NCBI GenBank assembly: GCA_027604185.1 | Contig: JADGKB010000089.1 | Location: forward strand, 1 to 61,245 | Reading direction: 5' to 3' | DNA from: Boothiomyces macroporosus | Taxonomy: Eukaryota; Chytridiomycota; Chytridiomycetes; Rhizophydiales; Terramycetaceae | DNA: 61,245 nt | In this document: positions 32,880-43,992 of the stretch, in pieces | Layout: each line of letters begins with the position of its first letter | Position numbering within the stretch: the stretch's first letter is position 1 | The notes under the pieces: generated by a model | The model's database searches: none | Told to the model about the DNA's origin: nothing | Seen by the model: the letters and a program-made list of their open reading frames with translations, nothing else | Position numbers and translations under genes: made by a program

Positions 32880-33182
32880 GTTTAATGTGAAGAAAATTCA
32901 GTTTCAATATTCTACTTTTTTTCAAACGCCACCTGCACTGATTGGCTGAAAATCCTCCGAAAATCACGTGACCAGCAGAGTTGAACTATACTTGAATTCA
33001 CTGGAAATAATGTTGTACACTTTGATGAGTAGGATCTTGAGCCAAAGATAGCTACAGATAACAAGATTTCCATGTAGATATCAAATCATTTTTAGAAAAA
33101 TAATATCTATTTCATGGCTGTGATCGCGCTTAATCAGCAAGATCGCCAAAAACATGGAGTGAAATATACCGAAAATCTTTAT
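32880..33182. other. Intergenic, RPS23 promoter region
   Basis: About 300 bases between the RPS23 start and the RPN10 stop. No gene is recognised. The bases near 32920-32960 are the most GC-rich and may hold the RPS23 promoter, but no defined element was recognised. Confidence 0.4.
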
Positions 33183-34332
33183 TTACTTTTTATCATCTTC
33201 CTTGGCCTTCTTTTTCTCGTCATCCTTCTTTCCAATATTTTGCACTCTTGGATCGTTAGGGTTTACACCCGGAAGATTTCCTACCATATTATTCAAAAAG
33301 TTTGGGTCAATGGGTTGCTATTGTTAGTTGAAATTTACATTTTCCATAGATAGAGCAATTGCCCTAGCTATTTCATCGTCCTCGGTCATTTCAACGTCTC
33401 CTGCTTGGTCGTTTACTCCCATTGATAGCGCTAATGCTGCAGCCAACTCTTCATCTTCTGGTGATTGTTGAGGTACTCCTGTAGAGGCAGATGTTTCCGT
33501 ATTTCCCTGTGCTCTTGCCTGTCTTGCTTGCTCTTCCTCCAAAGACATTCTTAAAGCCTAAAGTTAGACATCTGCCATTATAGCATTCTTAGAAAATGCT
33601 GTTTTCTGTGTCCTTACCATTGCTAGTTCTGGGTCCAAAGATGGATCAACACCAAATTCAAAGTTGCCGCCTCCAAATCCTGGTGGTGGGCCATCTTCTC
33701 CTTGAATAATTGGCGAAGTTAATAATACATCGCTCAACAAGTGTGGTCCTGGAGGTATAGTGACCAAGTGACTGTTGTCGTTCGAGTTAACAGCTTCGAT
33801 AAACGCTGCCAATTTGTCTGTATTTTCCTTCTCTTGTCCAAAATTAACTACATCCACAGCAACATTGTTCTTTTTGAGTTTCTTTCCTAATTTCACTAGT
33901 GTCTTTTCATCCTGTTCAACTGGACTGGCAACAAACACAATAATCCTTTGGCGTTGATTCTTGTTTTGTCTATGCTTCAATACGAGCTACGTTAATAACG
34001 GATACTTGAGCGATCTGAATACTGGTATCCAATTTACAATTTCCTTCAATCTTGACGTGATGTAATGAAGTGAGGATTTTCCCAATATCAGATGTGAGAG
34101 TAACGAGCACTTTTGGACTAGATTAAAATCAAGTACCTCTTGCCTGCCATACTGATTAATCCAACAGTATTTTCTAAATTTGACTGAGTTTTCGCATTGA
34201 ATAGAAATGTAACTGCATCGTTCTGAGCTTCCAACCTCGATGGTGTGTAATCTCCATTTCTCATCCATTCGGAATTGTCGATTCTAATTTTTAATCGTAA
34301 TTGTACACTAACACTGTCGCTTCCAAAACCAT
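33183..34332 (-). CDS. RPN10: 26S proteasome regulatory subunit RPN10/PSMD4
   Basis: Known role: RPN10 is a ubiquitin receptor of the 19S particle. Seen: six exons give 335 residues. The VWA domain starts [20 protein letters not shown], then GLISMAGKR and [20 protein letters not shown]. Two ubiquitin-interacting motifs follow: [14 protein letters not shown] and [14 protein letters not shown]. The end is Lys/Asp-rich. Introns: 34284-34306 (23), 34118-34136 (19), 33987-34005 (19), 33558-33617 (60 nt, an outlier, ending in a CTAACTTTAG branch/acceptor), 33318-33338 (21, in-frame stop). AATAAA follows two bases after the stop begins. Confidence 0.96.
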
Positions 34333-35291
34333 TTTTTAGATTTGGACTTTTTTCGTTGCAAGGGTTTTCGCTGTCACGAATTCTCACCAATCAACAGTTG
34401 GTTTGTCACGTTTTTCAAGTTTAAATGCAACCTTAATTCTTGCCCTTACAGTATCACTATCACACACCAGAAGATTTATCTTGGAATTTATTGATTCTGA
34501 ATAGGCGGAAAGTGAGCATGATGGAGTATGTGTTTGAATAGGCGGAAAGTGAGCATGATGGAGTATGTGTTTGCATCTTGGTACTCATGAATATTTGACC
34601 AAAACTCGATTCAAGTTGGCTACTTGTCAATTTGGAAATATTGACCAAGCTGTACGATTGGCCTAGACTGTTCTGGACTGGTATCCAGATTGGGTTAATA
34701 ATAATTGTATTGGCGCAAACACATGGCTTGAAATATTAAGGATAGATGAGCATTACAAAAACGGTGGAAATGCGTATCCTAATGTACAGTATTGTAAAGA
34801 CGCGTTGTCCAACACCTGCAATAAAAGCGAGTCCCCTTGGAGTTTCTTTGATCAAGTGTCCAGCTACATTGTACGCTGAAAATATTTCGATACGGCCGGA
34901 TAAAATACTGGACAGGAGTGAGTCACCAACAAAAATTTATGCAAAGGTCCAAGCTCAGATTATTTTGTGTTTAATCTCCCATAATTAATTCACTGATATC
35001 TTTGAGTTTCCGGCAATCAAAGAACTTTACCTCAATCCTTCTCTGAGGGAAAAAGTGGTAAAACGCTCGATACATACGGTAAATTCACCCAACGATGAGG
35101 GATAAATTATCCAAAAAGCGGAATAGATAAACCGTGCTTAAAACATGAAATCTGAGTGCTTTTCCAGTTGCTCGGATTTGAGGCCGCCAAGGACACTGAT
35201 ACTTTTTGAAATGGACAAATTACTCACGTGATTTTATGTTTAAAAGAACAATTTTTTTCCACCCCGGAAAAATAGTAGCTGAAAGCCAAAA
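34333..35291. other. Large intergenic region, no gene recognised
   Basis: This 959-base divergent region lies between RPN10 (minus) and the Zn2Cys6 factor (plus). It holds a 37-bp tandem duplication at 34498-34572. Open frames exist on both strands (plus 34746-34988; minus around 34700-34990). A minus-strand series with gt...ag spacing near 34780 can be read, but it matches no family and could be a decayed gene. Confidence 0.35.
34498..34572. repeat. Perfect 37-bp tandem duplication
   Basis: The unit, containing GAATAGGCGGAAAGTGAGCA followed by TGATGGAGTATGTGTTT, occurs twice head-to-tail without mismatch. It lies in non-coding sequence. Perfect identity suggests a recent slippage or replication event. 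The flanks do not continue the repeat. Confidence 0.95.
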
Positions 35292-38018
35292 ATGTTCCAA
35301 GAAGACAAAGTACAAACTGAAATTAATCTTAAGAATCGCAAAAGACAAACGCAGAGTTGTGACCGCTGCAAGTTTAAAAAGAGGTAGAATTTTGCTTGAC
35401 CCAGAAAATGTGATGGAAATACACCGTGTGCTAACTGTGTTCGAGCGGAAGCTGAATGTACCATGCTGATTGAACAAAAAAAGAGGGGTCCAAAGAGGAA
35501 CTCTGAATCTGGACCAGATTCAACAGCTAAAAAGTCAAGGTTATCACAAGATAACAGTACATCTGAAAAGTAAGTGAAGATTTATGTTAGGGAACAATTA
35601 TTTCCGGCATTCGAGTCTGCACAGCCAAAGCAAGCCTCGCAGCTGTTTTCATACAACCCTATTGTCCATTCTGTACTGCTATCCTAATTTTAGGGGCTGA
35701 TTCCTAAATTCTCGCACTCCATATTTGAGGAAAGGCCTGCCACCACTGGAGGCATACTTGATTTCGACACTGATTTTGCATTCAACTTTGGATTAGATAT
35801 CAACAGCATCAACAACAACCTGAACAATGTCGATATTCCGTTGGAGAACGTAAAACCTAGTGCATACAATCCTGTCACCCAGCCGTTGACAATTGATCCG
35901 GAAGTTTTAAATCTTTACACCCAGCTGAATCCCAAGCTGGCATTGCAAAGTGATCTTGACATGTTCCTACAATCTACGTTGTCAAACAACACTGTGCCCC
36001 AAGATGACACTTTCCTTTACGGTGCCCCTACCAATTTGACTATTCCAGAGCTTTCAAATATCCCAGCCACTTTCTATATGCACTTGATTGCAATGTTTTT
36101 CACGTACTACCATCCAATTGTTCCTGTTATTCAAGAAAGCAACTTTTTGGAGAACCTAGTGCCCAACAATAACCACCATCCTATGTTGATGAATGTCATT
36201 TATGCAATTGGATGTCACTATTCAAAGTCTCCGTACTTGTATCAAGTGCCATTTTACACTCCACAAAAGGCTACTGAATACTTTATCAACAGGGCACTAG
36301 TGTCCACTCCAGCTCCTGAAACCTGGAAAAACATCAACACTAATACCTTGGCAGTTACACAGGCAACCATTCTTTTGAGTTCATGTGATTTCATAGGTGA
36401 CAAAACACATACGTGGATGATGACCGGTATGGCACTTCGATTGGCTCTAAAGTTTGAATTCTTTAGTGACTCTGTTGGCTATGATTTCCTAACAGTTTGC
36501 AACAACACTTCTAAATTCCATGTAAAGTGTAGCGTTGAAGAGCGTAAAAGGTAAGCAATGTTAACCGTAGAGTATGGTGGTCTGCCCTCCTGTTAGATGT
36601 CTTTTCCTCGCTATCAACTGGGAATCCATTGACAATCAATGAGGCAGATTTTGCAGAGACAATGATTACCCCTCAGAATTTGATGAAGAAACCCTCCACT
36701 GGTCTGTCTAAAACTACGTTCAATCTTATTCAAAACCAAGCTGATGTGTTTGCAACCAGTACAAGCAACGAACCTGACAAGTGGATGCCATTCTTTTCTG
36801 GCTTCCCAAAGGATACCATTTTTGGTGCGTCCGACATGAGCAGCGAATGTTTTGCTAGGCCTTCTGTAGGATTCTTCCAGGTGAACCACTTGTTCAGCAA
36901 AGTGGACAGTACTGCTCACTTGATTGAGCTTTCTTACATTACCAGAAGAGTTATTCGTTTCAACTCCCTGCGGTCCTTGCCAGAGCCAAGGGCAATAGTC
37001 CCTGCGTCACTGTACTCATTATTGTCGACCAACAATCTAGACATCAACCGCATTCATGATACAATGATTTTATGGTATGAAAACCTTCCTTCGGATTTAC
37101 GATTATGGGGCAACTTGGAAATTCTCGCCAATGGAAATGAAGTTGAATTGAACGCACATTGCAACATAAAAGAAGGAGTACGGCTTTCATCCATTGCAGT
37201 TATGGTAAATGTTTTGTATTTTGCTACATTATCTCTTTTGCATCAAAGAAATGCTGAAACTACCGAACTAAATGCCCAGCCAGACCAACCACCAACATCA
37301 TCGAAACCACAATCATTCAAGACATCGTCATCAATGCTGAGTAGAGGGGTGTTTGAATCTCCAGCAATCTTGAAGATGGCATATAAGGCTCAAGTATTCC
37401 TATTGAAAAAAGTCTATGGACAATTCATGCCTCCAGCCCCTACAACTATTCCTCCGTAAGCACTTTACTAACAATAGATCTGAAATTGTTGCCTCACCCA
37501 TCATAGCCACTCTGCTTATGATTACCTCTTCTGCACTAATCAACCAACAAGAATTTGCATTTAAACTGATCGATCATCAGACATTTAACGGAGTTGGAGA
37601 AGTTCGTGATTCACAAGGTGTTGAACCATTGGAGTCAGTTGTCCTTCCTGTTCTCGATAACACTGCCCAGCTTTGGCCAGTTGCTTCCAACTATGCCACT
37701 TCTCTTAGGCAAATTATGGGTGGAATCCGTGAAACTCTTCGAGTGAAAGCGCCAGTATCAAATCTTTGGCAACAAAATGTTCCAAAAGAAGTGCCAGAGT
37801 ACCCACAATTTTCCAAAATGTCTGACCTGCCATCAACCGTTCCTCAATTCCAAATGTTTCCAACCAATAGCCAAATGAACTCGAGCAACATAATGACCGC
37901 TGCCACTTCTGTGGTTCAGACCAGCAATCCATTCCAAAACAGTGGCAACGCCCCAAAGGATACCGAAAGAAGCTTTAGAGATTTGCGAAATGAATTTGAA
38001 GATGAATTTCTATTGTAA
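35292..38018 (+). CDS. Zn2Cys6 fungal transcription factor
   Basis: Known role: Gal4-type binuclear zinc cluster factors bind CGG-type DNA sites; the family is centred on fungi. Seen: six exons give about 873 residues. The cluster is C-x2-C-x6-C-x5-C-x2-C-x6-C (CDRCKFKKRKCDGNTPC, then ANCVRAEAEC), split by a 21-nt intron (35384-35404) whose retention gives an immediate stop. A basic linker (KKRGPKR) follows. The mid-protein regulatory domain contains RRVWWSALLLDVFSS-like RVWWSALLLDVF and ends with a Ser/Asn-rich tail. Other introns: 35570-35590, 35672-35692, 36551-36570, 37456-37477. Targets unknown. It is the strongest evidence in the window for a fungal affinity. Confidence 0.92.
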
Positions 38019-38706
38019 CTACATAATAAAGTCATAATAAGTTGAAATTAGTGTACACAGCATCAGAAAATACTTGCAAGTCCCCAGAAATGGAACCCTG
38101 TAAAACATTTTGTGTTTCAGAAAATATTAAATGTTTAGTATGATGACCAAATACAATTGGCTCTCAGTTGTATTCGAATTCTTCATTAATATGTCGTACT
38201 GCCATCAATTATCGGAAGTATCAATTCACGTTATTCTTGATATTGGGACGATGCCGATGAGCACCTCAAAACTGAAATCTAAGGAGATTTTTTGTATCAT
38301 TTCGCAATAGGCTTTGCTGTTTGCAAACTATAATCAGTAATAGTAATTATGCCTAAACGTCATAGTCATTCAATTGTGAAACATAGTAGTCGCCCACAAA
38401 AGAATGGCAAAGGAAAAGATGGCGAGAGTGGCAATGACAGACTACTTTAAGCAGTCCAAAGGCGTTAATTTCAATATTAATTGCTAATAGACACCAAAGG
38501 AGTTCATCAATCACTAACGGTTTGATAGTTTTGAAACCTTTGACAGATCAAGGGGCGACACAAAAGAATTCTCGCTCTATTTTTGGTCATTCCTGTTGGC
38601 TCACTTATTGACTGAAAAAGTGCGGGGCCTAGGCTGCATCCCAGAATGAGCCATTTAGATCATGGTTAAATACTACCAGGGATTCTTGGTCCCCAATATA
38701 TTTAGA
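38019..38706. other. Intergenic, nothing supported
   Basis: AT-rich spacer. AATAAA near 38028 probably ends the zinc-cluster transcript. A 33-codon plus-strand ORF starting near 38349 (MPKRHSHSIVKHSSRPQKNG) is basic but unsupported. An in-frame ATG at 38662 could extend the next protein by 15 residues; 38707 was preferred because it begins a signal peptide directly. Confidence 0.4.
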
Positions 38707-39642
38707 ATGAAGACATTTACATTAGTTACATTATACTCTAGCTTAGTTATGGCTGAATATGCCGGTTCATATTCGTCGCCAACTGTCAAAAAGTGCCGTG
38801 CACACAATGTTCCTACAGTTACTGTTATTCCTACTACCACAGCTATCCCTACTACCATAGCTATCTCTACTACCACAAAAACTACTACTACAGTAGCACC
38901 GGTTGCTACTCAAGCTCAATTTGCTCCAAAGCAAGCTACAAAACCTAAAGCTCAACCTCAAACAGCTTCTTTTGCTCCAAAACAAAAACCAGCTACCATT
39001 GCTAAAGCTCCTACTGCTCCTTTGGCAAAAGTAAATACTTCCCCACAACAGCCAAAGCCTGCCCCTCCACCAAAACCAAATACTAGTAATGGTGGAGATA
39101 TTACTGTAGCCGGAATCAAGATCCCAGCCGCAATCGTAAAGGATGCCAAGCTATGTCTGTCTGAAGTTATCAATATCATTCCATTGCCAAAGACTGGTTC
39201 TTTCAATGGTGATTGCCTTTCTTTGCACAACTCCTACCGTTCTGTTTTGGGTCTCGGACCATACACCTTTGATGCACATCTCCAAAGTGTAGCTCAAGGT
39301 GTTGTCAATGATTTGGCAGCCAGAGATGCCTTTGAACATAGTCACCTTGGATTTGGTGAAAACCTGCACCAACAATCTGGTGGAGGCCAACTTTCTTGCG
39401 GTGATGCTGTCAAAGCATGGTTTGCTGAATTCAAATTCTACAATGGAGTGCCAATTGGTTCTGCTAATTTTGAACAGTACGGCCATTTCACCCAAGTGAT
39501 TTCCCCACAATCTACTTCTTTTGGATGTGCAGTTGCTCCTTATACTGCTCCAGACGGTACCTTTAAACAAACTGTTGCTTGTGAATACTCGCCAGCAGGT
39601 AATGTTGTAGGAACCGTCTTGGATGTAAAAATTGCTGCATAA
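38707..39642 (+). CDS. Secreted CAP/SCP (PR-1-like) protein with Thr/Pro-rich linker
   Basis: A single exon of 311 residues. Signal peptide MKTFTLVTLYSSLVMAEYAG; low-complexity Thr/Ala/Pro/Lys linker about residues 30-130 (repeats such as TTAIPTTIAISTTT and QTASFAPKQKP), probably O-glycosylated; C-terminal CAP domain (HNSYRSVLGLGPYTFDAHLQ, HSHLGFGENLHQQ, GHFTQVISPQSTSFGCAVAP). Known: fungal CAP proteins (Pry family) are secreted and bind sterols or fatty acids. Codon use is more regular than in neighbours, consistent with high expression. Role at the cell surface or in host interaction is inference. Confidence 0.92.
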   Translation: MKTFTLVTLYSSLVMAEYAGSYSSPTVKKCRAHNVPTVTVIPTTTAIPTTIAISTTTKTTTTVAPVATQAQFAPKQATKPKAQPQTASFAPKQKPATIAKAPTAPLAKVNTSPQQPKPAPPPKPNTSNGGDITVAGIKIPAAIVKDAKLCLSEVINIIPLPKTGSFNGDCLSLHNSYRSVLGLGPYTFDAHLQSVAQGVVNDLAARDAFEHSHLGFGENLHQQSGGGQLSCGDAVKAWFAEFKFYNGVPIGSANFEQYGHFTQVISPQSTSFGCAVAPYTAPDGTFKQTVACEYSPAGNVVGTVLDVKIAA

Positions 39643-39921
39643 TAAAATCGAATGGGTTGTAATTTTTTACCGTAAATGATCTTCAAGTTTACAGTAATGG
39701 TGCAATAGATTTTGATCGTTTAGAGTATCTGCTTTACAGAATAGCCATGCCTCGTTCCTCACTGAACGAATTTAGAGTACTTTATGTGGGACAATCTGAG
39801 GCACAAAATTACTGTACATTACTGTAGCATCACATCCATATAAATCTAGAGACAATATTTCACTATCATTCCTCAAGCTGAAGACTTACTCAATAACGGA
39901 CAAAAAACTGTAAACCACGAA

Positions 39922-40315
39922 ATGTTGGCAGTTGGAGAAAGGGTCAAAGCAATTACCAAAGAAGCTGAAAAAGCCCTCAAGGCTGCCAAGAATACTTTGG
40001 ACCAGCTTTATACTATTCCAAAGCAAGTTCAAGAACTCCTTTTTTCTGCAAAGAATGAAGGTCTGGTGCACTTTCACGATTGGAGACAAGCTGCTTTGTA
40101 TATTCATCAAGTCCAAAAAGCTCAAGACTGCCCTCCTTAAAGCACCACAGCAATTTCAAGTTTATTTCTCAAAAAACCACTTTTATGGTAGCTATTTCTT
40201 GACTCTAGTATTTGTAGCACTGGTACTCATTTACCTTTATGGCCTTCTCGCTCTGGTGTGTGTTGCTCTTATTGGCCAAAGAAAACCGACTCTATCCCTG
40301 CCAACCTTCCAATGA
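39922..40315 (+). CDS. Unresolved small membrane protein (two frames)
   Basis: A first frame (39922-40140) encodes a Lys/Ala-rich helix (VKAITKEAEKALKAAKNTLD). A second, overlapping frame ends at 40315 after a strong hydrophobic stretch (LTLVFVALVLIYLYGLLALV). I could not join them with an intron of the usual type. The only gt...ag options are about 25 nt and lack the TAAY element. This may be a frameshifted gene, an odd intron or two unrelated frames. The remainder of 39643-40425 is featureless. Confidence 0.3.
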
Positions 40316-40425
40316 AGAAGGACACCATCAAAGGAGTTGTTTTGTTGCATGTTTAGATTGCAAACGCAGAAAGGCTGCATCTTAACACTTCAATAAAGAC
40401 AATATTTTTCCCAAAATTTTTTGCA

Positions 40426-41403
40426 ATGTGGGTAATGGGTTCCAATGCTTGTGGTCAATTAGGAACAGGAGATAAACAAGATCGCAATGTTCCCGTACAG
40501 GTAAACATATCCCCCGCAAAGTGCGCCGCGGGTTCAAATCATACCCTGGCTCTATGTGGAAACAAAGTATTTGGAACTGGCGATAATTCTCATGGACAGT
40601 TATCAATTCCACAAAAAGAAGTTTACGAATTTAAAGAGGTTTACGAGGCGGATAATATAGTTGACATATTCTGTGGATGGAATTCTTCATATATTACTAC
40701 CAGGGAAATGATACTCGCAAGTGGAGAAAACTCCTTTGGTGCACTTGGAATAGAAGCCAAAAAAGTGAGTTGCTTTACTCCTATTATGCTAAAGGATACT
40801 ATCAAGATCAGTACAGGGATGAGGCATACATTGTTCTTGTCTGGCTCTGGTCAAGTTTACGGTTGCGGAACTACTAGACAAGGAACCTTATCCCTGCATA
40901 GAAATGATATTGTCTGGAACCCAATTAAATTGTTTGATAATGCTGTAGATATTGCCTGTGGACAATTTCATTCAATGATTTTGACGAATGGAAAAGTGTA
41001 CGGGTTTGGAAGAAACAAGTTTGGTCAACTAAAGGGAGATTTTCAATTTACAGTCGATCCATTTGAAATCCAACTGCAAGGGGTTCCAAAGAGTATCTTT
41101 TCCAATTGGTCAACAAGTGCTGCCTTGTCGAATAAAGGTCTGGAGTTGTGGGGAAGGAATGATTTTGGACAGTGTGCGGGATCATTGGATTCAATAATAG
41201 ACCCATTAAACATAAATCAGATGCAATTGGCATTTGGTTCAGAGCACACTCTCTTGCTATTCAAAGACAAGGTTTACACCTGGGGATGGAACGAGCATGG
41301 GAATTGTGGAAATGGAACCAATTTAAATATCTATATTCCATTCTTGCTACCGATGGTCGCGAAGGGTGTGTGTTGTGGGGGTGGCCATTCAATCTTGTTT
41401 TGA
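40426..41403 (+). CDS. RCC1-repeat protein (ATS1/SERGEF-like)
   Basis: A single exon of 325 residues made of RCC1-type blades: MWVMGSNACGQLGTGDKQDR, VFGTGDNSHGQLS, GENSFGALGIEAKK, VYGFGRNKFGQL, LWGRNDFGQC and VYTWGWNEHGNCGNGTNLNI. Known: a seven-bladed propeller fills the whole chain in small members such as yeast Ats1, which acts with the wobble-uridine modification machinery, while others act as GEFs. No nuclear signal or extra domain is present, so it is not RCC1 itself. Intronless. The exact function is unassigned. Confidence 0.85.
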   Translation: MWVMGSNACGQLGTGDKQDRNVPVQVNISPAKCAAGSNHTLALCGNKVFGTGDNSHGQLSIPQKEVYEFKEVYEADNIVDIFCGWNSSYITTREMILASGENSFGALGIEAKKVSCFTPIMLKDTIKISTGMRHTLFLSGSGQVYGCGTTRQGTLSLHRNDIVWNPIKLFDNAVDIACGQFHSMILTNGKVYGFGRNKFGQLKGDFQFTVDPFEIQLQGVPKSIFSNWSTSAALSNKGLELWGRNDFGQCAGSLDSIIDPLNINQMQLAFGSEHTLLLFKDKVYTWGWNEHGNCGNGTNLNIYIPFLLPMVAKGVCCGGGHSILF

Positions 41404-41543
41404 ACTTGGGATTCGTCAACTTTCCTCATCGTAATTAAACCCAGTTTAGACTATTAGTAATTATTAGTCACTTTCAATCCATACAGACAGATTCAAGTTG
41501 TATAGACATCTCACTACTGATATCGGTAATATACAGATTCTTG

Positions 41544-41938
41544 ATGGCCAACCCTCTAGCAATTAATTTGTCCGGAATTCTTGATTCAGCTTTGTCTTGG
41601 AAATATATTATTGGTACTATCACCGACCAACTTTTCTTGTTGTTCATTAATGCACAACTTTATATACCCGGCATTCCGAACCTTTCGAGATGGCTATTAG
41701 AAATTCTAGCCAGTAACAATGATAAATCATTACAAATGGGTAGAGCTCGGAAATCGCCTAATCTTGACAAACATACACCGTGATTTATATTAGAATAAAC
41801 CTTTCTATTTTTCATATTAATTTCAGGGGGATTGCAGCACGCCAATGTCTATCAACGTCAACTTTGACTGTTGAAACACCACAACAAAAAACAGCCTCAG
41901 CTCACGTGGCAAGTATGATCAATTATGACTCATTTTGA
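41544..41938 (+). CDS. Small hypothetical protein with a 47-nt intron
   Basis: Two exons give 115 residues starting MANPLAINLSGILDSALSWK, with a central hydrophobic block (TDQLFLLFINAQLYIPGI) and a polar C-terminus. The intron 41780-41826 (47 nt, ending attaatttcag) is one of three longer than 23 nt here. The joined length is divisible by three. An alternative 14-nt gt...ag reading would also stay open but lacks a branch-like element. No family recognised. It lies 54 bp upstream of the bZIP gene. Confidence 0.5.
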
Positions 41939-41992
41939 CTCAAAGGAATATATAACCTTTTCCCCAACCCAGCAAATTCTTGCTGATTAAAC

Positions 41993-42367
41993 ATGGACGG
42001 CAATTCACCGAATCTACATAAGATTAACAAGAACGCAGGAGTGTCAAAGGAGTTACTAGAAAAGCGACAACGCAACAGTGAAGCTGCCAGACGCTGTCGT
42101 GACAAAATCAAAAACAAAATTGAACAGCTGGAGAAGGAAAACCAAGAGCTGCTCGAACAGAAGAGAGATTTATACCTTCGCTTTGTGCAATCTGAAACCA
42201 TGCTGAAAACGTCGGAAGAAAACCTGGCAAAAGCAAACGAAAGGAACAACATGTTGGAAGCCAGACTGGCACAGTTCCAAAAGTTCATTTTGTATACAGC
42301 TACGCAGGGAAAGATGGGAGAAAGCGAAATTGCACCGTATGTAGGAAATCAATTAGATTTCCAATAA
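41993..42367 (+). CDS. bZIP transcription factor
   Basis: A single exon of 124 residues. The basic region KRQRNSEAARRCRDKIKNKI carries the N-x7-R signature and runs into a leucine zipper (LEKENQELLEQKRDLYLRFV) with leucine-type heptads to about residue 90. The protein is almost only the bZIP, like small Gcn4/Atf-type factors, with no obvious activation domain, so it may need a partner. The target site class cannot be set. Haspin follows 72 bp downstream on the same strand. Confidence 0.9.
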   Translation: MDGNSPNLHKINKNAGVSKELLEKRQRNSEAARRCRDKIKNKIEQLEKENQELLEQKRDLYLRFVQSETMLKTSEENLAKANERNNMLEARLAQFQKFILYTATQGKMGESEIAPYVGNQLDFQ

Positions 42368-42439
42368 TATATTTTTAAATAGTTTTCCTAGTTTACCCTT
42401 CTCATTCAAGTGATTCGTGAGCAGGTGTGGTTTGCACTT

Positions 42440-43969
42440 ATGCAGAAAAACGCAATCAAGACCTACAGCAATAAGCTGTTCCGCAACAAGGAATTAGAGC
42501 TCGAGCGGCTGCGGAAATGGGAAATAATCAAGAGTATGAGCAAATCAAAGGCGAGCGGAAGTAGTTTGGAGATGGATGTAAAGGTTGCTAATAGTGAGCC
42601 AGACAAAGAAAATACACTACGGCAGAGGACAAGCATATCCGATGATTATTTGATGATTGAAAAGGATTCTCATGCTACTGCGGACATGAACGAAACCAAA
42701 CAGCCACGAGAATCTCAAGACTCTATTCAGCAAGGAATGTCCTTTGAAGACTTGAAAGAGCTCACCGATCATCTAGTAGACAAAGTGCAGTCGATAGATA
42801 TTGCTAACGACGATACTTTATCAGCAACTTCAGAAAAGGAAAAGGAAGATCTAGACTATGTCAATATCAGGAGTAGACAGGCTCCGTTTTTAAAGGAAAA
42901 GAATATCAGTGATTTATTGAAGCTATGTAAGCAGGATAGGTTCTTTACTTTTGAAGAGTTTTTCAAGAATCAATTGCCAACTAGAAAAATTGGAGAGGCA
43001 ACATACTCTGATGTTTATCTGATTCCAGGAAAGTATACTCCTCAAATAGCCGTTAAAGTGATACCTATTGGTGGACAAGATCAGTTGACAGTCAGCTCTG
43101 CGTGGCTAGAAATCAAGGTATCCGAGTTGATTTCAAGCGTTCTGCAGAGAGATGGGCAGCAACACGCTGTCCATTTCGCAAAATTAGAACGGTAATATTT
43201 CTTAATTTAGTGTCGGACTGGTGAGAGGATTGTACCATTCCAAGCTGCTGGATATATGGAACGACTACAACGACCAAGTCGATTCAGAAAACGTGCCTCC
43301 TGATGAATATCCTGAAGATCAAGAATACTTGATCATGTATATGGAATATGGAGGAAAAGATTTGGAGCATTCTGAAATAATAACAAATGAAAAACGAGTA
43401 TTTTCTGCATTTCTACAGATAGTCTTGTCATTAGCTCAAGCTGAACAACAGCTTTCATTTGAGCATAGAGATTTACATTGGGGAAATGTACTTGTGTCAT
43501 CATGGAAGCAATCGTTTTTGACTTTCAAGATACCCTTAGATGGTACAACCTACTCGATCGTTGTACCTACTGCATCCATTAAAGTCACACTGATTGATTT
43601 TGCACTATCGAAACTAGTTGATGGTGAGCAACTCTATTATAATGATTTGGAACTTGATCCAGATTTGTTCACTGGAAAAGGAGTTGATAAAAAAGGTTGC
43701 CAAAATTAACAATAGGCGATTTACAATTTGATATTTATAGATGGATGCGGCAAGAGTTAGAGTCTGACTGGAGCTCAACGAGCTTTAAAACAAACATATT
43801 CTGGGTTTATTATCTGGCTGATAAATTAAACCAAATCTGCCCCACAGAAATGGGTGATTTCAAAGCAAAAATTCTCGACTATCCTAGTGTCTCTGAGCTA
43901 GTTCGAGACCATGTTTTAAACCCAGAGGGATATTTATTCAAAATGGTGCGTATTGTAAAAAATAAATAG
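42440..43969 (+). CDS. HASPIN: Haspin-like protein kinase
   Basis: Known role: haspin phosphorylates histone H3 Thr3 in mitosis to place Aurora B at centromeres. Seen: three exons give about 496 residues. A charged N-terminal half precedes an atypical kinase domain with KIGEATYSDVYLIPGK (Gly loop), AVKVIPIGG (Lys), YMEYGGKDLEH, HRDLHWGNVLV (catalytic loop), LIDFALSKL (DFG-equivalent) and the haspin-specific DLQFDIYRWM. Introns: 43192-43210 and 43696-43715. The frame opens upstream at a GTG (42410), but ATG 42440 is the first real start codon. AATAAA immediately precedes the stop. The paxillin-like ATG follows after 23 bp. Confidence 0.93.
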
Positions 43970-43992
43970 CAGTCATTGTTTATTTTCTCCCA

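Noticed and set aside
38767..38950. Possible CRISPR or minisatellite in the Thr/Pro-rich part of the CAP gene
   Set aside because: The repeats are imperfect and follow codon periodicity (ACT/ACC/CCT). They encode a low-complexity linker, with no spacers.
40525..40545. tRNA-like B-box (GGGTTCAAATC)
   Set aside because: It lies inside the RCC1 coding frame and no acceptor stem or A box fits. The similar GGTTCAAATC near 56211 is at an ankyrin gene exon/intron boundary.
41780..41793. A 14-nt intron (gtgatttatattag) in the small gene
   Set aside because: It would be in frame, but it lacks a branch-like element and is shorter than any supported intron. The 47-nt alternative ends in the usual attaatttcag.
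42410..42439. Extended haspin start at GTG
   Set aside because: There is no ATG there. ATG 42440 is in frame and precedes the conserved region.
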